Of a stretch of 64,000 bases of DNA, positions 18,773-28,304 are shown in pieces. Position 1 is the stretch's first letter. Every line of letters starts with the position of its first letter. Below the pieces are notes generated by a model. The model did no database searches. It was given only the letters and a program-made list of their open reading frames with translations, and was not told the origin of the DNA. Origin of the DNA: Spirochaetia bacterium (GTDB lineage Bacteria; Spirochaetota; Leptospiria; Leptospirales; Leptonemataceae); contig VFLI01000025.1 of assembly GCA_009885105.1 (NCBI GenBank), positions 1 through 64,000 of the forward strand, given 5' to 3'. A program made the translations under genes and the position numbers.

Positions 18773-18973
18773 TTAGTGACTGTAGGTCACCGGTAATAAT
18801 TTCCGGAGATCGAGGCGCTTTGAGGCATCCATGATTTCTATACCGACTATTTGTTCGTCTTTGCCAATATCAAGGACAATATCCTTAGATACTCGTCGGT
18901 TCAGAATTTCCTGTGATGTTTCATCCAGCCGGATATAGAAAAGATCCGCGCGATCATTGTAATGCACATTCAT
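18773..18973 (-). CDS. DUF2283 family small protein
   Basis: This 66-residue protein has the DUF2283 pattern: YNDRADLFYIRLDE near the start, then DIVLDIGKDEQIVGIEIMDAS. In other genomes it is usually paired with a small basic protein in an arrangement that looks like a toxin-antitoxin module. Here a second small gene lies directly upstream with only three bases between the frames. No activity has been assigned to the family. Confidence 0.85.
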   Translation of the reverse strand: MNVHYNDRADLFYIRLDETSQEILNRRVSKDIVLDIGKDEQIVGIEIMDASKRLDLRKLLPVTYSH

Positions 18974-18976
18974 AGT

Positions 18977-19342
18977 TTACTCCCATTTTCCATAAAATAC
19001 ATAAACAGTAACTGTAACAAAAGTGTCCTCTTCTTCAGTAAAGTAAACTTCAATACGTTTTTCTGGATATATTTTTCCGAGCCTATCACGGTTGTACGGG
19101 TATACTTTCGATTTCCCCTTTCTGCCAAGTTTTCCACCGATGTTTTCGCCTGAGAGTATCACTGGATTAATGGCGAGTTTAACCTTGGCGCTTTGATTTG
19201 CCGACTGAGCGGTGAGCCGGAATCGGTCTATTCTCTCGGCGGATTTCGTACTCTGAAAGATGGAATTCTGGAATGCAGGGCCAACGATCGTAATTTTACA
19301 GATAATGCCGGTGCCCTTGATGTCACCGTCGAAGTGCGGCAA
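18977..19342 (-). CDS. Putative DUF4258-like partner of the DUF2283 protein
   Basis: The C-terminal third (RIEVYFTEEEDTFVTVTVYV, then FYGKWE) resembles the C-termini of the small proteins that precede DUF2283 genes. SAERIDRFRL near residue 35 could be the degenerate start of that domain. The first 30 residues look unconserved and no ATG lies closer, so the gene may be truncated, rearranged at its 5' end, or start at a non-ATG codon. It probably forms one transcript with the DUF2283 gene. Assignment rests on the C-terminus and the pairing only. Confidence 0.55.
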   Translation of the reverse strand: MPHFDGDIKGTGIICKITIVGPAFQNSIFQSTKSAERIDRFRLTAQSANQSAKVKLAINPVILSGENIGGKLGRKGKSKVYPYNRDRLGKIYPEKRIEVYFTEEEDTFVTVTVYVFYGKWE

Positions 19343-19544
19343 ATCGACTGATGCCCGTTCACGTCAGATTTTTATCTTTACTCTTGTGCCTTTTTCTGGG
19401 CAATATCCCCTATCACCGAGGTTTTTCATCCGAATTTCCCATCGCCAATTTTCCAATCTGGCCGATATTTGTTAGTAGCCGGAGCTTAAAGTTATTTTTA
19501 GGCTTTACAGCGGCGCTATTCTATAGAAAGATCAGGAAAGTAAT

Positions 19545-20627
19545 ATGGTCGATGGTTCACTAACACAACAAGAAATCGATTTGCTGCTTCAGGGAGCCGA
19601 CGACTTCAGCGGCAGTTCCATGGAAGGCGCGGTTGCCCAGGGACCCGGTTCGTCCCGGGACATGTCTCCACTGGAAAGAGAGACTGTGGCCGATATGGTT
19701 CATCAGGCCCTGCAGTCCGGCACCCAGGGCCTGGCGCTGATTCTTTCCCGAAATGTGCGTCTGGGCGCTCCCTATGGAGAGGTCCGCTCCCAGGAAGAAA
19801 TAGAAAAAGAATTCACCAACAATTATGTTATTTTCAGCCAGAGCTGCAGCGGCGCCATCCAGGGCACATTCGCACTTTTTATTGCAGCGCCGGAAGCGGC
19901 ACGCATCAGCGCCATTGTTATGGGAAGCGAAGAGGCGCCAACCGTGTCCACGCTGGACAGCGCCCAGATTGCCACTGTCAAGGACGCGATCGGTCCGATG
20001 CTGTTTTCCGTTGCCAATCAAATTTCAGTAAAAATTGGTTCTGTTATCACTCCGATGCCGGTCGATGTGCGTGTTCTGGCTCCCGGAGCCTCGTTTCCAA
20101 TGCAGGAAGGGCCCACGTATTTACGGGTTCAATTTCCATTCACGGTGGAGAACGCCGTTGATTCGCGCATCACTCTGGTCATGCCTCTGGCCACGGCCCA
20201 GGACATTTACAAGAAACTCCGCGGTCAGGGCGATGCCGGAATGGGCGGCGACTTTGGCGCGGGCGGAAAAGCGGCAGCGGTGGCAGGCCCGAGACCCGGT
20301 CAGACCGGAGTAAAAGACGTAAACTTCCCTCAGCTGTCCATGGGCGGCCCCGGTCCAATGCAGCCCAATATGAATCTGCTCATGGATGTGCAGATGACTC
20401 TGACCGTAGAGCTGGGTCGGACCAAAATGTACATCAAAGAAATTCTTGGTCTGGGCGAAGGTTCCATCATTGAGCTTGACAAATTGGCCGGTGAGCCGGT
20501 AGATTTGCTTGTGAATGGAAAACTGATCGCCAAAGGCGAAGTCGTTGTGATTGATGAAAACTTCGGAGTCCGCGTAACGGACATCGTAAGTCCAATCGAT
20601 CGTCTCAAAGGTCCTAAACAGGGGTAA
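19545..20627 (+). CDS. fliY: Flagellar motor switch protein FliY/FliN
   Basis: This 360-residue C-ring component has an EIDLLLQGADDF N-terminal motif like the CheY-binding peptide of FliM/FliY, a CheC-like domain (about 45-225), a Gly/Pro-rich linker (about 230-270) and a C-terminal SpoA domain (about 278-352: DVQMTLTVELGRTKMYIKE, then LLVNGKLIAKGEVVVIDENF). Length and layout fit FliY and not short FliN. The CheC phosphatase motif looks degraded (VKDAIGPMLFSVANQ), so CheY-P hydrolysis is doubtful. It leads a tightly packed export-gate operon; an AGGAAA site lies before the ATG. Confidence 0.92.
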   Translation: MVDGSLTQQEIDLLLQGADDFSGSSMEGAVAQGPGSSRDMSPLERETVADMVHQALQSGTQGLALILSRNVRLGAPYGEVRSQEEIEKEFTNNYVIFSQSCSGAIQGTFALFIAAPEAARISAIVMGSEEAPTVSTLDSAQIATVKDAIGPMLFSVANQISVKIGSVITPMPVDVRVLAPGASFPMQEGPTYLRVQFPFTVENAVDSRITLVMPLATAQDIYKKLRGQGDAGMGGDFGAGGKAAAVAGPRPGQTGVKDVNFPQLSMGGPGPMQPNMNLLMDVQMTLTVELGRTKMYIKEILGLGEGSIIELDKLAGEPVDLLVNGKLIAKGEVVVIDENFGVRVTDIVSPIDRLKGPKQG

Positions 20628-20631
20628 ATTT

Positions 20632-21750
20632 ATGCAGGCAGGCAACTCAAAACAAATGGCATTCTTTCTAATGAGACATAATAAAATTATGGGGACGGCC
20701 GGGATTCTTGTTCTCTTTATTCTTGTTTCGCCGTTTTTTGCGGTATCTGCCCAGAGCAGAAGGCCGCCTGCGCGGGAAAATACAAACGGTGCGGGCAGGG
20801 AGAATCGCAACAGGGAACAAACAACGGTTCAAGGACCGGTTCAAGCGCCCCTTCCGCAAAACCGCAATTCTCCAAACACGGGCGCCAGAAATGGCGCACA
20901 GAGAAACGGCGGCATTCCAAATCCTCCCGGTGATCCGGGGGCGGGACGTATGGATGATATCAACCGTGCCTGGATGAATCAGATCCATGGCCTGGCTCAG
21001 CAATCAGGAAACGGCAGTCAAACAGACGGCGCATCGTCAGATTCAGCCGAACATCGGCCGGAGGAAGGTTCATCGGTCCAGCTGGCCGATCCAGGACCTT
21101 CGAGCGGACGGGACGAAGGAAATCCGGAGTCTGCCGGAAGCGCGCCGAATCGGACCTCCAGTTTATTTCCGCCGGATGAAGGGCCGTCTTTTGTTTCTGT
21201 GGTTCTGAAATTTCTGGGCCTGATGATTGTGATGCTCGGCTGTTTTTATCTTTTGATCCGCTATATGAAAAAAAAATCGGGGCAGAGTTTCGGATCGGGC
21301 GGGCTCATGAAGGTGATTGCCACAATGCCCGTGGCGCAGGGGAAATCGGTGCAGGTTGTGGATCTTGCCGGCCGACTTCTTGTTCTGGGCGTGGCCGAAT
21401 CGGGCGTGAATCTGATCATGCCTGTGGACGATGCCATGACGGCGGACAGAATACGTCTGTGGCATTCGAACTCCGCCGACAGAGTTATTCCGGCGGGCAT
21501 CACGGACAGACTGGGCCGGCTTCTCAAGCAGACTGATTTTAAATTCTGGCACTCGGGCCGGGACGAATCTCCGCGGCAGGATTTTGGGCGGATGCTGGAA
21601 AAAGAGACGGGCTCGGAACCCAGAGAAAAGAGCCTGGAAAACGGCGAGAGTTTCAGCCGGGATGCTGACGGCGCCGTGTTGTCGGAACTGCTTGCCGCGC
21701 AGAAGAGAAAACTGGCCGCGATAAAAAACAAAGAAAGAGCCCAGCAGTAA
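20632..21750 (+). CDS. fliO: Flagellar biosynthesis protein FliO, long form
   Basis: The C-terminal half shows the FliO pattern: a membrane helix (about 187-210, VVLKFLGLMIVMLGCFYLLI), a basic stretch and a small domain with VVDLAGRLLVLGVAESG. At 372 residues it is several times longer than classic FliO. An N-terminal signal or anchor helix is followed by about 140 residues rich in Asn, Arg, Gly, Pro and Ser with no predicted fold. It sits between fliY (4 bases) and fliP, the normal FliO position. FliO assists assembly of the FliP/FliR export gate. Confidence 0.85.
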   Translation: MQAGNSKQMAFFLMRHNKIMGTAGILVLFILVSPFFAVSAQSRRPPARENTNGAGRENRNREQTTVQGPVQAPLPQNRNSPNTGARNGAQRNGGIPNPPGDPGAGRMDDINRAWMNQIHGLAQQSGNGSQTDGASSDSAEHRPEEGSSVQLADPGPSSGRDEGNPESAGSAPNRTSSLFPPDEGPSFVSVVLKFLGLMIVMLGCFYLLIRYMKKKSGQSFGSGGLMKVIATMPVAQGKSVQVVDLAGRLLVLGVAESGVNLIMPVDDAMTADRIRLWHSNSADRVIPAGITDRLGRLLKQTDFKFWHSGRDESPRQDFGRMLEKETGSEPREKSLENGESFSRDADGAVLSELLAAQKRKLAAIKNKERAQQ

Positions 21751-21795
21751 CAAAAAAATACTTGTACTTTTGGCCGGTCTTTTTAGCATGCTATT

Positions 21796-22584
21796 ATGTC
21801 CCATTGTAAAAGAGGGAAATTGCGGCATGCCGCGTTTCTGACAGCAGCATTTCTTGTTCTCACAGCAGGAGCGCAGCTATCCGCGCAGACTTTCCAGATC
21901 CCGGTCGTCAACGGAGTGCGGGCCGCCGCAAACGGACAGGAAGCCTCTCTGTCGTTGATGCTCATTCTGATACTGACGCTGCTCAGTCTTGCTCCGGCTC
22001 TCGTCATGATGATGACATCGTTCACAAAAGTCGTCATCGTGTTCGATTTCGTCAGAAGAGCTCTGGCCCTGCAGAACATGCCGCCCAATCAGGTCCTGTT
22101 CGGTCTGGCGATCTTTGTCACTGCCTTTATCATGGCGCCGACGATCCGGGAATTCAACACGACTGCCATGCAGCCTTATTCGCAGGGACAGATGAGCACG
22201 CAGAAGTTCATGAGCGAGGGAATAAAGCCATTTCGCACATTCATGATCCGGCAGCTCGGCAAAGACGGCGCAAAAGAAATTGGACTCTTTATCGGCATGT
22301 CGGGAAAAAAGAAAGAAGATATCAAGTCGGTTGAGGATATCGATTCTTACATTCTTATTCCTGCTTTCATGCTCTCAGAAATTAAGAAAGCTTTTATAAT
22401 TGGAATTGTTATTTTTATACCTTTTATTGTGATCGATCTGGTCGTGGCGTCGACGCTTATGTCGATGGGCATGATCATGCTGCCGCCGGCGATGATTGCG
22501 ATGCCGTTCAAAATTATACTCTTTATTCTGGTTGACGGCTGGCATCTGATCACTTACAACCTGGTGCTTTCTTACGGAGGATAA
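21796..22584 (+). CDS. fliP: Flagellar type III export gate protein FliP
   Basis: This 262-residue protein has a cleavable signal peptide (about 1-30, ending LSAQ) as in other FliPs. Conserved segments include [53 protein letters not shown] and, near the C-terminus, [17 protein letters not shown]. It forms the pentameric core of the flagellar export channel with FliQ and FliR. A 45-base gap to fliO holds possible promoter-like A/T sequence, but no clear boxes. Confidence 0.97.
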   Translation: MSHCKRGKLRHAAFLTAAFLVLTAGAQLSAQTFQIPVVNGVRAAANGQEASLSLMLILILTLLSLAPALVMMMTSFTKVVIVFDFVRRALALQNMPPNQVLFGLAIFVTAFIMAPTIREFNTTAMQPYSQGQMSTQKFMSEGIKPFRTFMIRQLGKDGAKEIGLFIGMSGKKKEDIKSVEDIDSYILIPAFMLSEIKKAFIIGIVIFIPFIVIDLVVASTLMSMGMIMLPPAMIAMPFKIILFILVDGWHLITYNLVLSYGG

Positions 22585-22585
22585 T

Positions 22586-22849
22586 ATGCAGGAAGGCGAT
22601 GTCATAAAATTGGTCTACGATGCTCTGTTTGTGACCCTGAAAGTTTCCGCTCCGATGCTGGCCATGAGCATGGCGGTGGGACTTGTTATCTCCATAATTC
22701 AGACCACAACCTCGATCCAGGAGCAGACTCTTACTTTTGTGCCGAAACTTGTGGGTGTGTTTATTTCAGTGGTGCTCTTCTCCTCCTGGATTCTGCACAC
22801 GGTTGTTGATTATACAAAAGATGTTTTTTCATTGATACAGAAATTTTAG
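22586..22849 (+). CDS. fliQ: Flagellar export gate protein FliQ
   Basis: At 87 residues with two hydrophobic helices (about 15-37 and 55-75) it is full length. The segment AVGLVISIIQTTTSIQEQTL is diagnostic for FliQ, followed by TFVPKLVGVF. It begins one base after the fliP stop behind a GGAGG site, and wraps the FliP/FliR core in the membrane. Confidence 0.97.
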   Translation: MQEGDVIKLVYDALFVTLKVSAPMLAMSMAVGLVISIIQTTTSIQEQTLTFVPKLVGVFISVVLFSSWILHTVVDYTKDVFSLIQKF

Positions 22850-22862
22850 AGCTCATCAAAAC

Positions 22863-23675
22863 ATGGAAAAATTTGATCAGGGTTTCCAGTACTATGTTTT
22901 GATTCTCGCAAGAATCGCCGGACTTCTCTTTACGGCTCCCATCTTTAACGCGGATATGATCACTTATCGGTTGCGCATGGTTATGTCGGGACTTCTGGCG
23001 CTGATGCTTTTTCCGGTCTGCGCGAATTATCTTCCGACACTTCCAGGCAGTCCCATCGGTCTGGGTATCGCCGCTGCAGGACAGGCGGCGATCGGAATCT
23101 GCATCGGATTTATGATCACGATTATTTTTTCCGCATTCCAGATCGCGGGAGAAATCTTTTCCATTCAGGCAGGGATTTCATTTTCAGAAGTTCTTGATCC
23201 GCAGTCGCAGCAGTCCGTGCCAATTATTGGAACGCTGAAGAATTTGATCGGTTTTCTTTTGTTTCTGTGCGTGGATTTCCAGGTCGACGGAGTGTATGTG
23301 CCGGCTTTTCTGCACATGATCCGGGCGATTGCGATTTCATTCCAGCTCGTTCCGCAGTTTTATCCTGACAATCAGGTGATGGGCGGGCTCCTGATGTATC
23401 TGGATCAGGCTTTTGGTGTGATGTTCATAACGGCGCTGAAAATCGGCATACCGGTTATCGGTATATTGTTCATCAGTTCTGTGGCGCTGGGACTGATCGG
23501 CCGTGCGGCTCCGCAGATGAACCTGATGAATATGGGCATACAGATCAATATTATTGTCGGGCTGTTTCTTCTTATGACGCTGGCTCCCGTAATATTTCCA
23601 CTCATGACGGAATCCTTCCATATCATGTTCGACAGGATGGGCGAAATGCTCCGGAGCTGGCCGAAAGTTCAGTAA
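22863..23675 (+). CDS. fliR: Flagellar export gate protein FliR
   Basis: This 270-residue protein has about six membrane helices and FliR hallmarks: LILARIAGLLFTAPIF near the start, FSIQAGISFSEVLDPQ in the middle, ALGLIGRAAPQMNLMNMGIQ and the late segment PLMTESFHIMFDRMGEML. It completes the FliPQR gate. It starts 13 bases after fliQ and ends just before flhB. Confidence 0.96.
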   Translation: MEKFDQGFQYYVLILARIAGLLFTAPIFNADMITYRLRMVMSGLLALMLFPVCANYLPTLPGSPIGLGIAAAGQAAIGICIGFMITIIFSAFQIAGEIFSIQAGISFSEVLDPQSQQSVPIIGTLKNLIGFLLFLCVDFQVDGVYVPAFLHMIRAIAISFQLVPQFYPDNQVMGGLLMYLDQAFGVMFITALKIGIPVIGILFISSVALGLIGRAAPQMNLMNMGIQINIIVGLFLLMTLAPVIFPLMTESFHIMFDRMGEMLRSWPKVQ

Positions 23676-23702
23676 AGAATAATGATAAAGAAAATCAAAT
23701 AT

Positions 23703-23801
23703 AACAGGAGGGCCATGATAATCAGGATAATCAGAATATTTGGGGATGAACATGATCCTTCCGCTCCTGCCAATCCTGTGCATCCTGTTAAAACTATTTT
23801 T
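23703..23801. repeat. Degenerate AACAGGAT/ATCCTGTT repeat inside the 5' end of flhB
   Basis: The tract opens with AACAGGAGGGCC and ATAATCAGGATAATCAGAAT and closes with CAATCCTGTGCATCCTGTTA, so its ends form an imperfect inverted repeat. The AACAGGAT units match the intergenic tract at 16461. It covers the flhB ribosome site, start codon and first 29 or so codons. Confidence 0.7.
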
Positions 23802-24908
23802 CGAATTCCTGAAAAGCTGCCTGTATTCGATCTGCAGAGATTTGCCGCGGAGGATGAAGGCCGCACAGAAGATCCGACAGAGCGACGTCAGCGCGAGGAA
23901 CGCGACAAGGGCAATGTTCCAAAGTCGCAGGACGTGGCTTCCGCATCTGTGCTGATAGGCACCGTGCTGGCTCTGTTTTTCAGCGCCGCGTACATGTTCC
24001 ATCAGACTCGCAATGTTTTTACGAAATTTCTGGGCGGTGAATACGGAACTTTCTACGATCTGCAGACTTCTGATGTTCGCATGATGATTCTGGGACTTTT
24101 CTGGGAAACGGCTAAAATTGTCGGACCTGTGATGATAACGGCTTTGATAATGGCGATAGTCGGTAACGTTTCGCAGATCGGCCTGCTTTTTACAACGGAA
24201 CCGCTTCAGTTTCGTCCGGAACGCCTGATACCTGATTTTAAACGCATTCTTCCCGTGCGACGCACGATGTACAATCTTCTGAAAATTCTCGTCCAGACGA
24301 TTATCATTGCGGCGATCGCTTATTTTCTGGTTATGGACGATTTTATTCCCATGCTGAAAAGCGCGGGAATGGGGCTGGAGCAGGCAGTGGCTCTGTTCGG
24401 TATCGTGTCATTCAAGCTTCTGATCGTATGCGCCGTTGTTTCACTGGCTCTGGCCATTCCGGATTATTTTTATCAGCGTTTTGAATACATGGAAAATCTG
24501 AAAATGACGGTATCGGAATCCAAACGAGAACGGCGGGAGATGGAAGGAGATCCTCTGGTAAGACAGAGGCAGCGCGAAAGAGGCTATGAGCTTCGGCGTC
24601 AGAGCAACATGCTGAAGGAAGTTCCCAGGGCAGATGTTGTCATCACAAATCCGACGCATTTCGCCGTGGCGCTTCTTTTTAAACCGGAGGTGGACCCTGC
24701 GCCCGTTGTGACAGCAAAAGGATCCGACAGTCTGGCTTTGAAAATTCGGCTGATAGCCAGAGAAAACGGAGTGCCGATTCAGGAGAGTCCGGCGCTTGCC
24801 CGGCAGCTGTACAGCGAAGTTGAAGTGGGTCAGACAATCCCTGCGACACTGTACCAGGTTATCAGCCAGATATTCTCGAGACTGGCGAAATTCAAGAAGG
24901 GAGTGTAG
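23715..24908 (+). CDS. flhB: Flagellar export switch protein FlhB
   Basis: FlhB sets export specificity of the flagellar secretion system. It has four membrane helices (about 75-270) and a C-terminal cytoplasmic domain with the self-cleavage motif NPTH in VITNPTHFAVALLF. The conserved family start begins near residue 38 (FDLQRFAAEDEGRTEDPTERR). The frame opens at 23682, but ATG 23715 has a strong AGGAGG site. The first 36 or so residues (including DEHDPSAPANPVHPVK) are encoded by repeat-like DNA and appear to be an added extension. No start lies between it and the conserved part. Confidence 0.93.
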   Translation: MIIRIIRIFGDEHDPSAPANPVHPVKTIFRIPEKLPVFDLQRFAAEDEGRTEDPTERRQREERDKGNVPKSQDVASASVLIGTVLALFFSAAYMFHQTRNVFTKFLGGEYGTFYDLQTSDVRMMILGLFWETAKIVGPVMITALIMAIVGNVSQIGLLFTTEPLQFRPERLIPDFKRILPVRRTMYNLLKILVQTIIIAAIAYFLVMDDFIPMLKSAGMGLEQAVALFGIVSFKLLIVCAVVSLALAIPDYFYQRFEYMENLKMTVSESKRERREMEGDPLVRQRQRERGYELRRQSNMLKEVPRADVVITNPTHFAVALLFKPEVDPAPVVTAKGSDSLALKIRLIARENGVPIQESPALARQLYSEVEVGQTIPATLYQVISQIFSRLAKFKKGV

Positions 24909-24916
24909 TCTGACGT

Positions 24917-27037
24917 ATGCTTGAAAAAATCCGGCCCTATGTGCAGAACAGCGAATTCAGTCTGGGTCTGGGCGTTGTATTCATTCTTATTCTGATCGTC
25001 ATACCTCTTCCCGGCCCGCTGCTGGATGCTCTCATTGCGATCTCCCTTCTGTCGGGAATTCTGATATTAATGACGGCGCTCTCGAGCACAAGTCCGGCGG
25101 AATTCTCTGTTTTCCCAACGTTGCTGCTGATAACAACAATATATCGTCTGGCCGTGAACGTTTCTGCCACGAGAATGATTCTGACCAAGGGCGCCGCTTC
25201 CAATTCGGCGATGATCGAAGCCTTTGGAACTTTTGTCGTGGGCGGCGGCGGAGATACGGGCGGCTATGTGATCGGTGTAATCATATTCTTGATTCTCACA
25301 TTGGTTCAGATTATTGTAATCACGAAAGGCGCCACGAGAGTATCCGAGGTGGCGGCGAGATTTGCTCTCGACAGTTTACCGGGAAAGCAGCTGGCCATTG
25401 ACTCCGATCTGGCCGCCGGCTACATCGACGAAAAAGAAGCGCGAAAGAGACGCGAGAATCTACAGAAAGAAATGTATTTTTTTGGAGCCATGGATGGAGC
25501 ATCGAAATTCATACAGGGCGACGTACGTCTGAGTTTGATTGTCACTGCAATCAATATCGTGGGAGGACTGATTATCGGGATGACGATACGCAATGAACCC
25601 TTCACGACGGCGCTCGGAACCTATACAAAGTTTACAATCGGCGACGGTCTGGTCAACCAGATACCGGCTCTTCTGATCAGCACGGCCACCGGTATTATTG
25701 TATCGCGGTCTGTCGGTGAAAATCCTCTCAATGTCGAGCTCCGCCAGCAGCTCTTTGCCAATCCGAAAATTCTGTATGTTGTCGGCGGCATTATGTTTCT
25801 GGCGGGATTCATCCCTGGATTTCCTAAAATTGCTCTTTTTTCTCTCGGCGCTCTGATTATATATCTGGGAACGCGAATTGAAAAGACGGCAAAACTGGAA
25901 GCGGACAAAGAGAAAAAGCGGGAGTCGGACATGGGCGAAGAGAAGAAACCGGAATCGTATCTGCAGCATTTAAAAACGGAGCCTCTTGAGGTTGAAATCG
26001 GATACAATCTGATTCCGCTTGTCGATCCCAAGGCGGGAGGTTCTCTGCTGGATCAAATTTCGCGTCTCAGAAGGCGTTTCGCGATGGAAAGCGGACTCAT
26101 CGTGCCGCCCGTGCGCATTCGCGATAACATGAATCTGGAACCCGGCGAATACATTATAAAACTGCAGGGCAGCGTGATCGGCGGTTCAAAACTGGAGCCG
26201 GATAAATTGATGGCCATTGATACGGGGCGGGTCACCGCCGTGCTTCAGGGGTTGACCTCATTCACGGAACCCACCTACAATCTGCAGGCTTACTGGATAT
26301 CGCCGGAACAGAAGACCGATGCAGAATCCGGAGGGTATGACGTCGTCGATCCTTCCACGGTCATTGCGACGCATTTATCAAGCATAATTCAGCAGAATGC
26401 TCCGGAGATCATGGGACGCCAGGAAGTCAAGAGCATCATCGACAGCATCAAAGAGGAAAATCCTGTTGTCGTGGATGAAGTGCTCACAGAGAAAAAAATC
26501 AGTCTGGGCCAGATTCAGTCGGTGCTTCAGAATCTTCTCAAAGAGAATGTGTCCATCCGGAACATGGTGAAAATTCTTGAAGCGATATCCAACAATGCCG
26601 TTCGCACGGGCGGAGATCCATATCTTCTGACGGAGGCTGTACGCCAGTCGCTGAGACGGCAGATTGTCGGGGATTTCACGGATGAGAGCGGCAAGCTGAA
26701 ATCCATCACTGTCGAGCCAGCCATTGACCGCCGATTGAGAGAAGGCATACACAGGGACCCGGAAGAGGGATTTGTGATGGCGCTGAAACCGGATTTCCAG
26801 CTGGCGCTTCGGGAAGCTCTGCAGCAGGAATATCAGAACGCGCAGAAAACCGGCATGTATCCGGTCTTTCTCTGCAGCCGCGCTATTCGTGCCGGCATTT
26901 TCTATATACTGGAGAGACTGTACCCGTCGCGCAATTTCACGGTTCTTGCGCATGAAGAAATCCCAGGGGATGTGACAATCGAAGTGGCCGGCCAGGTTAG
27001 TCTGCGAAGCCGTCAGGAAGAGGAAGCTGTGGTTTAA
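24917..27037 (+). CDS. flhA: Flagellar export protein FlhA
   Basis: At 706 residues it is full length. Eight or so membrane helices cover residues about 15-320, with the FHIPEP-family cytoplasmic loop [18 protein letters not shown] and the segment [21 protein letters not shown] Lys/Glu-rich linker (about 325-350) leads to the cytoplasmic ring domain (about 355-700) that docks export chaperones. It starts 8 bases after flhB and is last of the export genes. flhF, which often follows, is absent and a FecR-domain gene takes its place. Confidence 0.97.
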   Translation: MLEKIRPYVQNSEFSLGLGVVFILILIVIPLPGPLLDALIAISLLSGILILMTALSSTSPAEFSVFPTLLLITTIYRLAVNVSATRMILTKGAASNSAMIEAFGTFVVGGGGDTGGYVIGVIIFLILTLVQIIVITKGATRVSEVAARFALDSLPGKQLAIDSDLAAGYIDEKEARKRRENLQKEMYFFGAMDGASKFIQGDVRLSLIVTAINIVGGLIIGMTIRNEPFTTALGTYTKFTIGDGLVNQIPALLISTATGIIVSRSVGENPLNVELRQQLFANPKILYVVGGIMFLAGFIPGFPKIALFSLGALIIYLGTRIEKTAKLEADKEKKRESDMGEEKKPESYLQHLKTEPLEVEIGYNLIPLVDPKAGGSLLDQISRLRRRFAMESGLIVPPVRIRDNMNLEPGEYIIKLQGSVIGGSKLEPDKLMAIDTGRVTAVLQGLTSFTEPTYNLQAYWISPEQKTDAESGGYDVVDPSTVIATHLSSIIQQNAPEIMGRQEVKSIIDSIKEENPVVVDEVLTEKKISLGQIQSVLQNLLKENVSIRNMVKILEAISNNAVRTGGDPYLLTEAVRQSLRRQIVGDFTDESGKLKSITVEPAIDRRLREGIHRDPEEGFVMALKPDFQLALREALQQEYQNAQKTGMYPVFLCSRAIRAGIFYILERLYPSRNFTVLAHEEIPGDVTIEVAGQVSLRSRQEEEAVV

Positions 27038-27161
27038 CCATCTTAAGAAAGAGAGCGCCTCTGGAGGGCCCGTTCACGGTTCTATTTTTCTTTCTTGTCT
27101 TTTTTGGGCCGTCTGATCTGTTTGTTTACAGGGTCGATATTCAACCTGGATCGGGGGCTAT

Positions 27162-28304
27162 ATGAAATATATATTTACAGTTTTGATCAGCCTTTCACTT
27201 CTCGCGGCATCAATTGGCTGCAGGGGGTCCAAACCCGGCGCAAAAAGCGAGAAGATTCAGGTATCCGGTATTGTTCTGTTCATTGTCGGTTCCGCCATGA
27301 TCGACGGTCAGGCCGTAAAACCGGGAGATCAGCTGAAGAGCGGGTCGATTCTGAAAGTGGGCTCCGGCTCCATCTGCGACCTTCAGGTGAAGGAAAGCAA
27401 CTCCGTCATTACGGTTCGTCTGAAAGACAATGCCGAATTTCGTTTGAGCGCATTTCGACGGGGAGACAGAGACCGTTATCAGATGCATATGACGGCAGGC
27501 CAGGGCCTTTTCCGGGTTGACAGACTCAATTCATCTGAAGAAGCGATGGTTGTGACGCCGACTTCCGTTGCATCGGTACGGGGCACAAAATTTGAAACCA
27601 GCGTCGGCGCGGACGGATCGTCTTCAACGGCCGTCTTTGAGGGACAGGTAGCCGGAAGGCAGAGAATGGACAAACTTGAGGATCTCCCGTCGGACCTTGT
27701 ACAATCGAGCGAGGTTCTGGGTGAGGCCGTCGCAGCTCTTGAAAAATCTGAAAGTGTCATCGAGGCGGGTCATTCGCTGTCCGTGGACAGATCGGAAACT
27801 GATAAGCAAATGAAATCAAATCCTGAACTCGATGCAGTCCTTTCACGTCCGGAAATTGCGAATCTCAGAGGCAGGGAAACGGCAAGTCAGGAAGAAATCA
27901 AAACCGCGGCATCGACAATTGACAGAGAGATAGAGGATCCGGCAAAAAGAGAAAGTTTAAGAAAATCGATGGAAGCGTCCGCGCCAAAACCTCCGGAAGC
28001 TCTTCCTCCGGCACAGCTGCAGCAGAAGATACAGGAATGCGAAGAATTAATAGCCATAGAAAAAGATCGTTTGAAGGACGATGCGGCCGTTGGAAAAGCC
28101 GTGAGCGAAAGGAACCAGCAGCAGCGCGCGGCGCTCTCTCAGAGGATAGAGCAGATAATGAACAAACCCATGGAAACTCTCATTCTCAAAAATGGAACAA
28201 GAGTGCAGGGTGTCATAATCCAGGAAGGCTCTGACTATACTGTGCTGACAGTGGAAGGACGTCAGTTTATTCGCGGAGATCAGGTTCAGGGTTTTGCCTT
28301 CTGA
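27162..28304 (+). CDS. FecR-domain lipoprotein
   Basis: This 380-residue protein starts with a signal peptide and lipobox (AASIGC, cysteine at residue 20). A FecR-like domain follows (about 30-150): GSAMIDGQAVKPGDQLKSGS, then TPTSVASVRGTKFETSV. The rest is charged and helical, with a C-terminal segment ILKNGTRVQGVIIQEGSDY like a small beta-barrel. FecR domains of this kind occur in many spirochaetal envelope lipoproteins and need not involve iron. It shares its last 11 bases with the next gene, so the two are co-translated, and both probably ride on the flagellar transcript. Confidence 0.82.
   Translation: MKYIFTVLISLSLLAASIGCRGSKPGAKSEKIQVSGIVLFIVGSAMIDGQAVKPGDQLKSGSILKVGSGSICDLQVKESNSVITVRLKDNAEFRLSAFRRGDRDRYQMHMTAGQGLFRVDRLNSSEEAMVVTPTSVASVRGTKFETSVGADGSSSTAVFEGQVAGRQRMDKLEDLPSDLVQSSEVLGEAVAALEKSESVIEAGHSLSVDRSETDKQMKSNPELDAVLSRPEIANLRGRETASQEEIKTAASTIDREIEDPAKRESLRKSMEASAPKPPEALPPAQLQQKIQECEELIAIEKDRLKDDAAVGKAVSERNQQQRAALSQRIEQIMNKPMETLILKNGTRVQGVIIQEGSDYTVLTVEGRQFIRGDQVQGFAF

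Noticed and set aside
19351-19563. 70-codon frame with hydrophobic stretches before fliY
   Set aside because: No ribosome site, overlaps the fliY start in another frame, and looks like A/T-rich leader DNA.
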